Positions 30,101-39,115 are shown, numbered from the stretch's first letter. The stretch is DNA of 64,000 nucleotides from Xenorhabdus miraniensis (GCF_002632615.1 NZ_NITZ01000003.1:124001-188000), one strand, 5' to 3'. Numbers and translations: made by a program. Notes: generated by a model not told the origin, from the sequence alone.

Positions 30101-32392
30101 ATGAACCAGAGTCTGCTAGTTACCAAACGTGATGGACATAAAGAACGAATTGATCTTGATAAAATTCACCGGGTTGTTACCTGGGCTGCCGAAGGTCTGA
30201 AAAATGTCTCAGTGTCACAAGTAGAACTGCGTTCCCAGATTCAATTTTACGATGGCATCAAAACTTCCGACATCCACGAAACCATGATCAAAGCTGCGGC
30301 TGACTTGATCTCTGGCGATGCACCTGATTACCAGTATCTGGCTGCGCGTCTGGCGATCTTTAATCTGCGTAAAAAGGCTTATGGTCAGTTTGAACCCCCT
30401 GCACTGCATGATCATGTTGTACGCATGGTAGATTTGGGTAAATACGACAAACATTTGCTGGAAGACTATTCCAAAGAAGAATTCGAGCAAATGGACAGTT
30501 TTATTAACCACTTGCGTGATATGAATTTCTCCTATGCGGCAGTCAAACAGCTGGAAGGGAAGTACTTGGTACAAAACCGTGTTACCGGTGAAATTTACGA
30601 AAGCGCCCAGTTTCTCTACATGCTGGTTGCTGCGTGCCTGTTTTCCACTTATCCAAAAGAAACGCGCCTGGATTATATCCGTCGTTTCTATGATGCGGTT
30701 TCCACCTTTAAAATTTCACTGCCAACGCCAATTATGGCGGGGGTTCGCACACCAACTCGCCAATTCAGCTCTTGTGTGCTGATTGAGTGTGGTGACAGTC
30801 TGGATTCTATCAATGCGACATCCAGTGCGATTGTTAAATATGTTTCCCAGCGTGCCGGCATTGGCGTAAACGCGGGCCGTATCCGTGCCTTGGGTAGCCC
30901 AATCCGTGGTGGTGAAGCTTTCCACACGGGCTGTATCCCATTTTATAAACACTTCCAGACTGCGGTGAAATCCTGTTCTCAGGGTGGCGTTCGCGGTGGT
31001 GCAGCAACATTGTTCTATCCGTTGTGGCATTTGGAAGTAGAAAGCCTGCTGGTACTGAAAAATAACCGTGGTGTTGAAGGCAACCGCGTTCGTCACATGG
31101 ACTACGGTGTACAAGTTAACAAACTGATGTATGAACGCCTGATCAAAGGGGAAGAAATTTCTCTGTTCAGCCCGTCTGATGTTCCTGGATTGTATGATGC
31201 CTTCTTTGCCGATCAGGATGAATTTGAACGTCTGTATACGCAGTATGAAAATGACAGCAACATCCGTAAAGAGCGTATTAAAGCCGTTGAATTATTCTCA
31301 CTGATGATGCAGGAACGAGCTTCCACTGGCCGTATTTATATCCAGAATGTTGACCACTGCAATACACATAGCCCGTTTGATCCGGCTGTTGCACCTGTGC
31401 GTCAGTCAAACCTGTGTTTGGAAATTGCACTGCCAACCAAGCCATTGAACAACATTAACGATGAAAATGGCGAAATTGCACTGTGTACACTGTCTGCTTT
31501 CAATCTGGGTGTTATCGAAAATCTGACTGAATTGGAAGAACTGGCGGAATTAGCCGTCCGTGCCCTGGATTCTCTGTTGGATTATCAAGATTACCCGATC
31601 ATTGCCGCGAAACAAGGTTCAATGGGGCGTCGTACTCTGGGTATCGGTGTGATTAACTTCGCTTATTATCTGGCGAAAAACGGCGTGCATTATTCCGATG
31701 GCAGTGCAAATAATTTAACTCATAAAACATTTGAAGCCATTCAGTATTACCTGCTGAAAGCCTCAAATATATTGGCGAAAGAGAAGGGTGCTTGCCCGTG
31801 GTTTAGTGAAACCACTTATTCACAAGGTATCCTGCCGATTGATACTTATAAGAAGACACTGGATACATTGACCAACGAACCGCTGCATATGGATTGGGAA
31901 GCTCTGCGCCGTGATATCCAACAACATGGCCTGCGTAACTCGACATTGTCTGCATTGATGCCATCAGAGACTTCTTCGCAAATCTCTAATGCGACCAATG
32001 GCATTGAGCCACCACGTGGTTATATCAGTGTCAAGGCATCGAAAGACGGTATTTTGCGTCAAGTTGTACCGGATTATGATCTTCTGAAAGGTGCTTATGA
32101 GCTGCTGTGGCAGATGCCGAGCAACGATGGTTACTTACAGTTAGTCGGGATCATGCAGAAATTCATCGATCAGTCGATTTCTGCCAATACCAACTATGAT
32201 CCGGCACGTTTCCCTAATGGCAAAGTTCCGATGAACCAATTGCTGAAAGATTTACTGCTCGCTTATAAATATGGTGTGAAGACACTGTATTACCATAACA
32301 CCCGTGACGGTGCGGAAGATGTTCAGGGTGATTTGGAAGAAGTCGTTGAATCTTCTGATTCCGACTGTGAAGGCGGCGCGTGTAAGATTTAA
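30101..32392 (+). CDS. nrdA: Ribonucleoside-diphosphate reductase 1 alpha subunit
   Basis: NrdA is the catalytic subunit of aerobic class Ia RNR. The 763-residue protein has an N-terminal ATP cone (MNQSLLVTKRDGHKERIDLDK), catalytic cysteines in SSCVLIECGD, SNLCLEIALPT and GEIALCTLSAFN, the radical-transfer tyrosines in KTLYYHNTRDG and the C-terminal redox pair in DCEGGACKI. I chose ATG 30101 by match to E. coli MNQNLLVTKRDG; an upstream in-frame start at 30089 is unlikely. nrdB follows after 12 bp. Confidence 0.98.
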   Translation: MNQSLLVTKRDGHKERIDLDKIHRVVTWAAEGLKNVSVSQVELRSQIQFYDGIKTSDIHETMIKAAADLISGDAPDYQYLAARLAIFNLRKKAYGQFEPPALHDHVVRMVDLGKYDKHLLEDYSKEEFEQMDSFINHLRDMNFSYAAVKQLEGKYLVQNRVTGEIYESAQFLYMLVAACLFSTYPKETRLDYIRRFYDAVSTFKISLPTPIMAGVRTPTRQFSSCVLIECGDSLDSINATSSAIVKYVSQRAGIGVNAGRIRALGSPIRGGEAFHTGCIPFYKHFQTAVKSCSQGGVRGGAATLFYPLWHLEVESLLVLKNNRGVEGNRVRHMDYGVQVNKLMYERLIKGEEISLFSPSDVPGLYDAFFADQDEFERLYTQYENDSNIRKERIKAVELFSLMMQERASTGRIYIQNVDHCNTHSPFDPAVAPVRQSNLCLEIALPTKPLNNINDENGEIALCTLSAFNLGVIENLTELEELAELAVRALDSLLDYQDYPIIAAKQGSMGRRTLGIGVINFAYYLAKNGVHYSDGSANNLTHKTFEAIQYYLLKASNILAKEKGACPWFSETTYSQGILPIDTYKKTLDTLTNEPLHMDWEALRRDIQQHGLRNSTLSALMPSETSSQISNATNGIEPPRGYISVKASKDGILRQVVPDYDLLKGAYELLWQMPSNDGYLQLVGIMQKFIDQSISANTNYDPARFPNGKVPMNQLLKDLLLAYKYGVKTLYYHNTRDGAEDVQGDLEEVVESSDSDCEGGACKI

Positions 32393-32404
32393 TTTGAGGA
32401 AGCT

Positions 32405-33535
32405 ATGTCCTATACCACTTTTTCGCAAGTAAAAAATAACCAATTACAGGAGCCGATGTTTTTCGGCCAGTCTGTTAACGTGGCGCGTTTTGATCAGCAG
32501 AAATACCCTATTTTTGAAAAGCTGATTGAAAAACAACTCTCCTTCTTCTGGCGTCCGGAAGAAGTAGACGTTTCCCGTGATCGCATCGACTATAATGCGC
32601 TGCCGGATCATGAGAAACACATTTTCATCAGCAACCTGAAATATCAGACGCTGCTGGATTCCATTCAGGGCCGTAGTCCGAATGTGGCTTTCCTGCCGTT
32701 GATTTCCATTCCAGAATTGGAAACATGGGTTGAAACATGGTCGTTTTCGGAAACGATTCACTCGCGTTCTTACACGCATATTATCCGTAACATTGTGAAT
32801 GATCCTTCTGTCGTGTTTGACGATATTGTGGAAAACGAACAGATTTTAAAGCGCGCCAAAGATATTTCTGCGTATTACGACGATCTGATCGAAATGACCA
32901 ACTACTATCATCTGTTGGGCGAAGGGGTACACGATGTTGCTGGTAAAACAGTGACAATTAACCTGCGTGCATTGAAAAAGCAGCTTTACTTGTGCCTGAT
33001 GAGCGTTAACGCCCTGGAAGCTATTCGCTTCTATGTCAGCTTTGCGTGTTCATTTGCCTTTGCTGAACGTGAGCTGATGGAAGGTAACGCCAAAATAATT
33101 AAACTGATTGCCCGTGATGAAGCGCTGCATCTAACGGGAACCCAGCACATGTTGAATTTGCTGCGTTCTGGTCAAGATGATCCTGAAATGGCGGACATTG
33201 CCAAAGAGTGTGAGCAGGAATGTTACGATCTGTTTGTACAGGCAGCAGAACAGGAAAAAGAGTGGGCTGACTATCTGTTTAAAGACGGCTCCATGATTGG
33301 TTTGAACAAAGATATTCTGTGCCAATATGTTGAATACATTACCAATATTCGCATGCAGGCAGTTGGCTTGAAATTACCGTTTGAAACTCGCTCCAATCCG
33401 ATTCCATGGATCAATGCGTGGCTGGTTTCTGATAACGTTCAGGTGGCTCCACAGGAAGTCGAAGTCAGTTCTTATTTGGTTGGTCAGATTGATTCGGAAG
33501 TCAATACTGAGGATCTCAGCGGTTTCGAACTCTGA
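32405..33535 (+). CDS. nrdB: Ribonucleoside-diphosphate reductase 1 beta subunit
   Basis: NrdB holds the diiron centre and tyrosyl radical. The 376-residue length matches E. coli. Conserved segments include [36 protein letters not shown], the [11 protein letters not shown] metal-ligand region and [24 protein letters not shown] precedes the ATG. yfaE starts 1 bp after the stop. Confidence 0.98.
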   Translation: MSYTTFSQVKNNQLQEPMFFGQSVNVARFDQQKYPIFEKLIEKQLSFFWRPEEVDVSRDRIDYNALPDHEKHIFISNLKYQTLLDSIQGRSPNVAFLPLISIPELETWVETWSFSETIHSRSYTHIIRNIVNDPSVVFDDIVENEQILKRAKDISAYYDDLIEMTNYYHLLGEGVHDVAGKTVTINLRALKKQLYLCLMSVNALEAIRFYVSFACSFAFAERELMEGNAKIIKLIARDEALHLTGTQHMLNLLRSGQDDPEMADIAKECEQECYDLFVQAAEQEKEWADYLFKDGSMIGLNKDILCQYVEYITNIRMQAVGLKLPFETRSNPIPWINAWLVSDNVQVAPQEVEVSSYLVGQIDSEVNTEDLSGFEL

Positions 33536-33536
33536 T

Positions 33537-33803
33537 ATGGCTGATTATAAAGTTACCCTGCCGTCAAGGCAGGGTTTATCCGTCCATTATTCTTCAGGTT
33601 TCCACGGCAATTTGCTGGAAGCACTAGAACACGGCAAAGTGCAACTTGAGTACCAATGCCGCCAAGGATACTGCGGTTCTTGCCGTGTTCGCCTGGTTAA
33701 AGGGAAGGTGGGATACCCTTGTAAACCACTGGCATTTGTTAATGAAGGGGAAATTTTGCCTTGTAGCTGTCATCCGCTGACAGATATTGAAATTGAACCG
33801 TAA
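33537..33803 (+). CDS. yfaE: 2Fe-2S ferredoxin YfaE (NrdB cofactor maintenance)
   Basis: This 88-residue plant-type ferredoxin has the cluster cysteines in CRQGYCGSCRVRL and LPCSC. In E. coli YfaE reduces the NrdB diiron site to regenerate the radical. The ATG lies 1 bp after nrdB. A longer frame upstream overlaps nrdB and is rejected. Confidence 0.96.
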   Translation: MADYKVTLPSRQGLSVHYSSGFHGNLLEALEHGKVQLEYQCRQGYCGSCRVRLVKGKVGYPCKPLAFVNEGEILPCSCHPLTDIEIEP

Positions 33804-33945
33804 TTTCTCGCTTCGCAATTTGAATACTGTGGGGATTAGACTAATTGTCAACAGATTTTACCGTTGTTTCTGATCTGATTTTTATCAGATGAAAATATGT
33901 GAGCTATATTTAAATGACTTATCTCCACCATTGAGGTAGTAACGA

Positions 33946-34464
33946 ATGAACAGCATCCTTATCGTTATGTTTGTTCTTTTTACTTTTCTGGCAACACAAG
34001 CTTATGCTGTTGAAGAACAAACGACATCGGTGGGATATACTTCTGGTCACTTCGATAAAGTGGGTGAAGAAATACCTCGTAGCATGAATTTCAATCGCTA
34101 TTATCAAATGAGTCCTGATTGGGGAGTTGTAGGATCATTTTCTTGGCTAAAAGGTGACAAAAACTGGGATCGTGCCCAGCCCTTACTGGCAGGCCCGGCT
34201 TATCGAATTAACCATTATTTCAGCCTGTATGGAATCGTGGGTATTGCACGTTTGAAATGGGGTAATGAGGGGAAAAAAGGCACTTACATTGATGCGTATA
34301 CTTATTCTGATAAAAATATAGCCTTAGCTTGGGGAACTGGAATACTAATTAACCCATTAGAAAATCTCGGTTTTTATATCAGCTATAAAGAGACACCAAT
34401 CCAACCTGAAAATAAAAATTATCATGTCAATGGCCTTAATATTGAGATTGGGTATCATTTTTGA
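33946..34464 (+). CDS. Ail/Lom/OmpX-family outer membrane protein (copy 1)
   Basis: This 172-residue small barrel has a signal peptide ending TQAYA, then EEQTTSVGYTSGHF, the OmpX-like first strand. RYYQMSPDWGVVGSFSWLKG, AGPAYRINHYFSLYGIVGIA and the terminal GLNIEIGYHF (aromatic end) are typical eight-stranded Ail/OmpX features. Such proteins mediate adhesion or serum resistance in pathogens; the role here is unknown. It is the first gene of the accessory region and is transcribed alone. Confidence 0.88.
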   Translation: MNSILIVMFVLFTFLATQAYAVEEQTTSVGYTSGHFDKVGEEIPRSMNFNRYYQMSPDWGVVGSFSWLKGDKNWDRAQPLLAGPAYRINHYFSLYGIVGIARLKWGNEGKKGTYIDAYTYSDKNIALAWGTGILINPLENLGFYISYKETPIQPENKNYHVNGLNIEIGYHF

Positions 34465-34575
34465 ATATGCCATATTTGTTTAAGTAATCATGATAATTTA
34501 ATAAATTTATATCTATTTAAAATGCTATAAAATAATAATCATTTCATGAAATTTATCTGTAGTTAAGCTCCTCTT

Positions 34576-34607
34576 TATATCTATATATCTATATATCTAT
34601 ATATCTA
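34576..34607. repeat. 8-bp microsatellite (TATATCTA x4)
   Basis: There are four exact copies in tandem, in the gap between the Ail-like gene and the amidase gene. Eight-base units can change length by slippage. The rest of the 34465-34885 gap is AT-rich and shows no gene. Confidence 0.85.
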
Positions 34608-34885
34608 TCTCTAATAAAATCATTCCGAAACTAGAAATTTGTTAATAATGGTTTTTTATTGGCATGTTGTTTACTATTTCGCATATCTTACCACAGTGAG
34701 CTATTTATCAAAAACAAGAGACATTTATATTAGTGATTTTATAGGTTAAGATTATTTTTTATGCTTTAATCATTTGCCTGATAAGTGTTTTTTTGTTGAT
34801 TTATCATACCAGCAATATGGAATGCGTTTTTTACAGCGATTTGATATTCACTGCGTTACATCGCAAAACCAATGGAGTAACAATA

Positions 34886-35650
34886 ATGTATAAAATTGAT
34901 TATGTTTCATATCGTTCAATCAAAAGCTTTAATCGACGTTCCCGCTTTTTAGTTATGCATTACACCGCCCTGAATTTCGAAAGATCCATTCAGGCATTGA
35001 CAGGGAATCTGGTCAGTGCTCATTACTTAGTTCCGAACCCTGATGATCCGACTTATCAGGCCGCTGGATTTAGAGAAATTCATATTTTCAATCTCGTAGA
35101 TGAACTTGAAAGAGCTTGGCATGCTGGAGTGAGTTATTGGGCAGGAAGAGAAAGCCTAAATGATACTTCTATTGGTATTGAGATTGTGAATGAAGCTAGT
35201 GATGAAAGTGGTGTGCTGACTTTTCCCCCTTACCATCCCGATCAAATTGACGCGGTTAAGGTACTGGCCATTAATATAGTCCAGCGTTATCCAGATATTC
35301 ATCCAACCCATGTAGTAGGGCATTCAGATATTGCCTGGCAGAGAAAAACAGATCCGGGCCCAGCTTTCCCATGGAAAGAGTTATATGATGCAGGTGTTGG
35401 GGCATGGTATGACGAAGAGACTAAACAAAAATATATCGAACAATTTTCTTATTGCTTGCCTGATACCGCTGCGATTTTAGAACAACTTAAGGGTTATGGT
35501 TATGATATTTCAGGTGCAGAAGAAAATGAGAACTTTCGGTCCTTAATTATGGCATTCCAAATGCACTTCCGTCCATCATCTTATGATGGTGTGCCTGATA
35601 TAGAAACCATTGCCATTTTATATGCTTTAGTCGAAAAGTATTTTGGATAA
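34886..35650 (+). CDS. AmiD-like N-acetylmuramoyl-L-alanine amidase without signal peptide
   Basis: The enzyme hydrolyses the muramoyl-alanine bond. The Amidase_2 domain (residues about 15-175) shows zinc ligands in FLVMHYTALN, the second His in HVVGHSDIAWQ and the Asp in KTDPGPAFPW. The C-terminal part (about 190-254) looks like the peptidoglycan-binding domain of E. coli AmiD. AmiD is an outer-membrane lipoprotein, yet here neither ATG 34886 (GGAG upstream, preferred) nor the longer frame from 34793 provides a signal peptide or lipobox. It could be cytoplasmic, like AmpD, or released by lysis. Confidence 0.85.
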   Translation: MYKIDYVSYRSIKSFNRRSRFLVMHYTALNFERSIQALTGNLVSAHYLVPNPDDPTYQAAGFREIHIFNLVDELERAWHAGVSYWAGRESLNDTSIGIEIVNEASDESGVLTFPPYHPDQIDAVKVLAINIVQRYPDIHPTHVVGHSDIAWQRKTDPGPAFPWKELYDAGVGAWYDEETKQKYIEQFSYCLPDTAAILEQLKGYGYDISGAEENENFRSLIMAFQMHFRPSSYDGVPDIETIAILYALVEKYFG

Positions 35651-36286
35651 TAAATAACGATTTTCCATGAAGTATATCAAATAAGTTTTGAGTTGCGGCA
35701 CAGCCAAAAAAGCCGCAACTTGAAGCTTATTGTATAGAAATAATAAATTCTCATATGAGAATAAAAGCTTATGATGTAGTTGCCAGATTATTCGTTCAGA
35801 TGCCTTGAGAATCTATTCAATGATTACTCATCAATAAACTTTTCCTGATTGAAAACTAAAAAATTGATGATTAATTGATTTATTTCTTTTGGTGATACAT
35901 TTATTCTATTTATAATTAAGAATTATTAAAGGACAAAGTGTCAACTAATTACACATTGCATTATTTTAATACTAGGAAATATCCTAATATTATAAATAAA
36001 TTGTTTTTTCTTAACCATTTGATAAATAAATGTTTTTATAAATTGTGTACTTTTATTTATATGAGTTTATGGGTGGTTTTGGGACATCTAAAACAGATGT
36101 TTTTCTATGTAATAATTTGAATTTAAATAAAATTTATCATCATTGTTATTTTGTTGGTGTAATTTTTGGGGATAAATTGATGTTCTTCCGCTTATAGTTG
36201 AATTCCTGATATAAGATCTGTATATTCCGAAAGCTTTTCTTGGTAAGACGAATACATCAAACGTAAATGACAGAGAATTTTTATTT
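35651..36286. other. 636-bp AT-rich intergenic region
   Basis: It holds a hairpin at 35691-35720 (AGTTGCGGC / GCCGCAACT) that probably ends the amidase transcript, and a 16-bp perfect palindrome at 35747-35762 (ATTCTCATATGAGAAT). A 60-codon GTG frame at 35938-36120 is low in complexity and not supported as a gene. Confidence 0.5.
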
Positions 36287-36850
36287 ATGAAAACAACACT
36301 ATTAACAGCTTCTATCGCTGTGGGATTATCTATGCTTACTTTTAATGCCTGCGCAAGCAATAGTAATAAAAGTACTATTTCTGTAGGGTATGCTCAGAGT
36401 AACGCATCATTGAATAATGGTAAGGAAATCTACCATAATGATGAGAAATTAAGTACAAACCAGTATGGATTAAATCTAAAATATCGTTATGAGTTTAATG
36501 AAAAACTTGGTGTTATCGGTTCATTAACTTATACCCAATATGTGCATGAGTATAATTATTTTGGTTCATCATCAAAATTCAGGTGGAGAAATACATCTTT
36601 GATGGCTGGCCCAACCTACCGTTTTAACGATTATATCAGTGCATATGGTCTGATTGGTGCGATTCGCAGTGAAGCTGGTTTTTCTGCATCAGGAGATAAA
36701 GATAATCATAAAAAAACCGCATTATCTTACGGCGCGGGTTTACAATTTAACCTTACTCCTAGCTGGGCTATTGATGCTTCATATTCATATGCAAATTTAA
36801 AAGAAGCCAAACTTGGAACTTGGGTATTGGGTGTAGGTTATCGTTTCTAA
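36287..36850 (+). CDS. Ail/Lom/OmpX-family outer membrane protein (copy 2)
   Basis: This 187-residue barrel has a signal peptide ending near NACAS, then STISVGYAQSNASLN, KYRYEFNEKLGVIGSLTYTQ, AGPTYRFNDYISAYGLIGAI and the terminal WVLGVGYRF. The motif order matches the copy at 33946 but the sequences are clearly divergent, so this is an old paralogue or a separate acquisition. Expression as a single gene is suggested by its own terminator at 36946-36981. Confidence 0.9.
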   Translation: MKTTLLTASIAVGLSMLTFNACASNSNKSTISVGYAQSNASLNNGKEIYHNDEKLSTNQYGLNLKYRYEFNEKLGVIGSLTYTQYVHEYNYFGSSSKFRWRNTSLMAGPTYRFNDYISAYGLIGAIRSEAGFSASGDKDNHKKTALSYGAGLQFNLTPSWAIDASYSYANLKEAKLGTWVLGVGYRF

Positions 36851-36945
36851 ATTTTCATTTACCCATATTCGTTATGTCTCTTTATATATCACTTATTTTT
36901 TAAACTAATTTATCTATTGGCGATCATTGTATGAATGATCATTTC

Positions 36946-36981
36946 GCCTGAACTCTTTGTTTTATAAGGTTCAGGCTTTTT
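36946..36981 (+). terminator. Terminator of Ail-like copy 2
   Basis: GCCTGAAC pairs with GTTCAGGC and is followed by TTTTTG. Confidence 0.75.
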
Positions 36982-37001
36982 GTTGTGTATTTAACCACGA
37001 T

Positions 37002-37352
37002 CTATTCAGAAATTACTCGTGTATGATTAATGCAATGCACGATGATTTTGTAAAGGTATACAAAATATAAAACCCCAAATGTAATAAAAGAGAGAATAGC
37101 CCAAATGATGACGTAACCCAGTATTTGAACTAAGTTGATATCACAATCTAATTTACCGATAATTTTCCCACTATCTCGGTCAATAACATGCGTTTTACTA
37201 ATGATAAAACGAGTCATATAGTAAGGAAATACAAAAGCACCTAATCCTACGGTAAGTAATATAATCAAAAGCCAGATAATAAGGTGTAAGAGAATCTCAA
37301 GTATTCCCAATTCTGATTTTAACTTCAAACTATGAAAATCCATTAAATTCAT
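37002..37352 (-). CDS. Small inner-membrane protein of unknown function
   Basis: This 116-residue protein has two strong transmembrane segments (about 20-45 and 78-102). Between them is a polar segment with FPYYMTRFIISKTHVID and KIIGKLDCDINL. The pattern resembles small DUF898/YjgN-like membrane domains, but I cannot name the family with confidence. It is the only minus-strand gene in this part and stands alone. Confidence 0.65.
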   Translation of the reverse strand: MNLMDFHSLKLKSELGILEILLHLIIWLLIILLTVGLGAFVFPYYMTRFIISKTHVIDRDSGKIIGKLDCDINLVQILGYVIIWAILSFITFGVLYFVYLYKIIVHCINHTRVISE

Positions 37353-37509
37353 AAAATTATCTCAGTATTAAAGTGAATTCTGAAAGCTGGTTGCTATAGA
37401 AATAATAATTATGGTCTGTGTAAAGCAAACTTCTCGGAATGATAGTTCAATTAAAAGAGAATGGATAGTGATATGGAATAGAAAATATTTACATTAGGTC
37501 TGAACAGGC

Positions 37510-37542
37510 GATAAAAAAGCCAGTTTTATGAATAACTGGCTT
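37510..37542 (-). terminator. Minus-strand terminator of the 24-codon ORF transcript
   Basis: AAGCCAGTT-ATTCATAA-AACTGGCTT is followed by TTTTATCG on the minus strand. No long gene ends here. Confidence 0.75.
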
Positions 37543-37579
37543 ATCTCTGTCTGCACAGTGCGTTATATAAGGTGAGTGC

Positions 37580-37654
37580 TTACATAAAGCGAGTTGCTGA
37601 TAAGCGAATAACAACACAGTGTACGTTCGAGAGGAAAGATTTTACAGATTTCAT
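37580..37654 (-). CDS. Candidate 24-residue small protein
   Basis: On the minus strand ATG 37654 opens MKSVKSFLSNVHCVVIRLSA and a short tail, ending with TAA at 37580. AAGGA lies 8 bp upstream of the ATG. A near-consensus promoter lies about 55 bp before the ribosome-binding site (TTGACT, 16 bp, TAAAAT), and an intrinsic terminator follows 38 bp after the stop. A complete promoter-RBS-ORF-terminator set is the main evidence. The peptide is basic with a short hydrophobic centre; I do not recognise it. It may be a small protein, a leader peptide or a dual-function RNA. Confidence 0.5.
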   Translation of the reverse strand: MKSVKSFLSNVHCVVIRLSATRFM

Positions 37655-37716
37655 GATGATGTCCTTGAGGGTTATAAATTGTGATTTACTTCACGAAAAT
37701 CTAAATTCTGGGGAAG

Positions 37717-37744
37717 ATTTTATGCTCAAAACAAAAAGAGTCAA
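37717..37744 (-). promoter_or_regulatory. Sigma-70 promoter for the small ORF
   Basis: On the minus strand TTGACT (37744-37739) and TAAAAT (37722-37717) are separated by 16 bp. A start near 37709 is expected. Confidence 0.6.
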
Positions 37745-37971
37745 GATATTTATTAAATTATTTTTTTAAAATTTAAAAAAAATTTGCAAGTTTCATCATC
37801 TATTTGAAATTTATGTATATTTTTGTTGTTGGTGCTTTGTGAGAATTCTATAACTTGTCTATTATAGCGCCTTTACTGATTTTTTTTTCGTCTATACTTT
37901 ATGTTTAGATTGTTTTTTATACTGACCTTGACTTGGTGTTCGATGCTCGACCTAGCAAGCGGAGAAAATGA

Positions 37972-38406
37972 ATGGAAATCAGTGAAAATGGTATTAATAA
38001 ACTCAAAAGCTATGAAGGATTGAAATTGAAAGCATATCCAGATCCCGCCACTGGAGCCGAACCGTGGACAATTGGATATGGTCATACAAAGGGAGTCAAA
38101 CCTGGACAAGTGATTACCGCGCAACAAGCAGAAGCATTTTTGTATCAAGATCTTCTCCCGATTTATGATGCTATCCATCGATTAGTTAAAGTATCTCTAA
38201 CACAGGGTCAATTTGATGCTTTATGCTCGTTTATTTTCAATCTGGGGATTGGTAATTTTACCTATTCAACGTTGTTAAAAAAATTGAATGTAGGTGATTA
38301 TCAAGGCGCTGCCAGAGAATTTTTGAAATGGGATCGAGCTGATGGACGAAAAATACCGGATCTACTCCGTAGAAGGGAGTCAGAACAGCAAACATTCCTT
38401 TCATAA
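37972..38406 (+). CDS. Phage-type lysozyme (GH24 endolysin), orphan
   Basis: This 144-residue muramidase cleaves peptidoglycan. The Glu-Asp-Thr triad of T4/lambdoid endolysins is visible: Glu in LKSYEGLKLKAYPDP, Asp in the same segment and Thr in TIGYGHTKG. QFDALCSFIFNLG and the C-terminal LLRRRESEQQTFL are also typical. GGAG precedes the ATG by 7 bp. There is no signal-arrest-release helix and no holin, spanin or other phage gene nearby. It may be a domesticated phage gene or part of a lysis-dependent release system. Confidence 0.92.
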   Translation: MEISENGINKLKSYEGLKLKAYPDPATGAEPWTIGYGHTKGVKPGQVITAQQAEAFLYQDLLPIYDAIHRLVKVSLTQGQFDALCSFIFNLGIGNFTYSTLLKKLNVGDYQGAAREFLKWDRADGRKIPDLLRRRESEQQTFLS

Positions 38407-38429
38407 GCAGATTTAAACTTAAAATGCTA

Positions 38430-38556
38430 TATACCCGTCATCTTCCAAGTTGCATCTTTGTTGGATTTGCTCACTTACCTCAGCCGCATAGTTAATTATG
38501 CTTTTGGGGATTCGTTTCCTTACCATCGCGATGTAACTTGAAATCTGTTGGGTATA
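38430..38556. repeat. ERIC element (127 bp)
   Basis: This imperfect palindrome of exactly 127 bp starts TATACCCGTCATCTTCC and ends GTTGGGTATA. Its inner arms are CAAGTTGCATC / GATGTAACTTG, and the centre is GGGGATTCG-like. Length and core match enterobacterial repetitive intergenic consensus elements, which fold into long hairpins in transcripts. It lies just after the lysozyme gene. Confidence 0.85.
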
Positions 38557-38610
38557 AGTGATTAATATTAAAATAAATAATTTTTAGCATTAAACTAACT
38601 ATGAAATTGC

Positions 38611-39006
38611 TTAAACTTCTGAAGCACTATTTTGTAATACAACGCGATAGCCATCAATATCTTCAAATGTCTTTCCATGCTTATCCCAATAAGGATTATA
38701 AGAAGGCACGAGAGTAAAACCGGCTTCTTGCATTGATTTTATTTGTGCTTGCCATTCAAGTTCATCTTCAATATAAAATGCTAATAAATTATCTTTCGTC
38801 GGTGCTTTTCCAACATATGTATTGTGATGATGCGTGAATTCCAGATGCCAAGAATGATTAGAATGCCCTAACATAATACCATCAAAACCATCATGATCTT
38901 TGAATTCACCCAATATGGTGAAATTTAAACCCTGACAATACATATCCGCAATTTTAACAAGGTTATCTGTTGGTCTGGCAATTCTAAGAATAGTTGATTT
39001 TTTCAT
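38611..39006 (-). CDS. VOC-family (glyoxalase-like) protein
   Basis: This protein of about 131 residues has two beta-alpha-beta-beta-beta repeats typical of the VOC fold: ILRIARPTDNLVKIADMYCQ, SWHLEFTHHHN, then LLAFYIEDELEWQAQIKSMQ and GKTFEDIDGYRVVL. It resembles YycE-type proteins; the substrate is unknown. I chose ATG 39006 because the frame upstream (to 39192) runs into the LPMO terminator and gene. It is separated from the LPMO gene by a strong terminator, so the two are probably not one operon. Confidence 0.8.
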   Translation of the reverse strand: MKKSTILRIARPTDNLVKIADMYCQGLNFTILGEFKDHDGFDGIMLGHSNHSWHLEFTHHHNTYVGKAPTKDNLLAFYIEDELEWQAQIKSMQEAGFTLVPSYNPYWDKHGKTFEDIDGYRVVLQNSASEV

Positions 39007-39073
39007 ATTTTTTAAAAGAGTAGGGTTGAGTTGGAAAATAAATATTACCTGAAAATATTTTGTTTTTTTAGAT

Positions 39074-39104
39074 AAAAGTGCTGGTGATTGCCCAGCACTT
39101 TTTA
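39074..39104. terminator. Terminator downstream of the LPMO gene
   Basis: AAAAGTGCTGG and CCAGCACTTTTT form an 11-bp stem with a 7-nt loop, with A and T runs on both sides. Confidence 0.85.
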
Positions 39105-39115
39105 ATTTAAAAATA

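Noticed and set aside
33381..33536. N-terminal extension of yfaE
   Set aside because: It lies inside nrdB in another frame; ferredoxin homology begins at the ATG at 33537.
34561..34620. Possible CRISPR-like array
   Set aside because: Units are 8 bp, directly adjacent and without spacers; this is a microsatellite. No cas genes are present.
35938..36120. 60-codon GTG frame
   Set aside because: Low complexity, AT-driven composition; only a weak AAAGGA upstream supports it.
37572..37769. 65-codon plus-strand frame
   Set aside because: It overlaps the better supported minus-strand promoter, small ORF and terminator, and has no conserved look.
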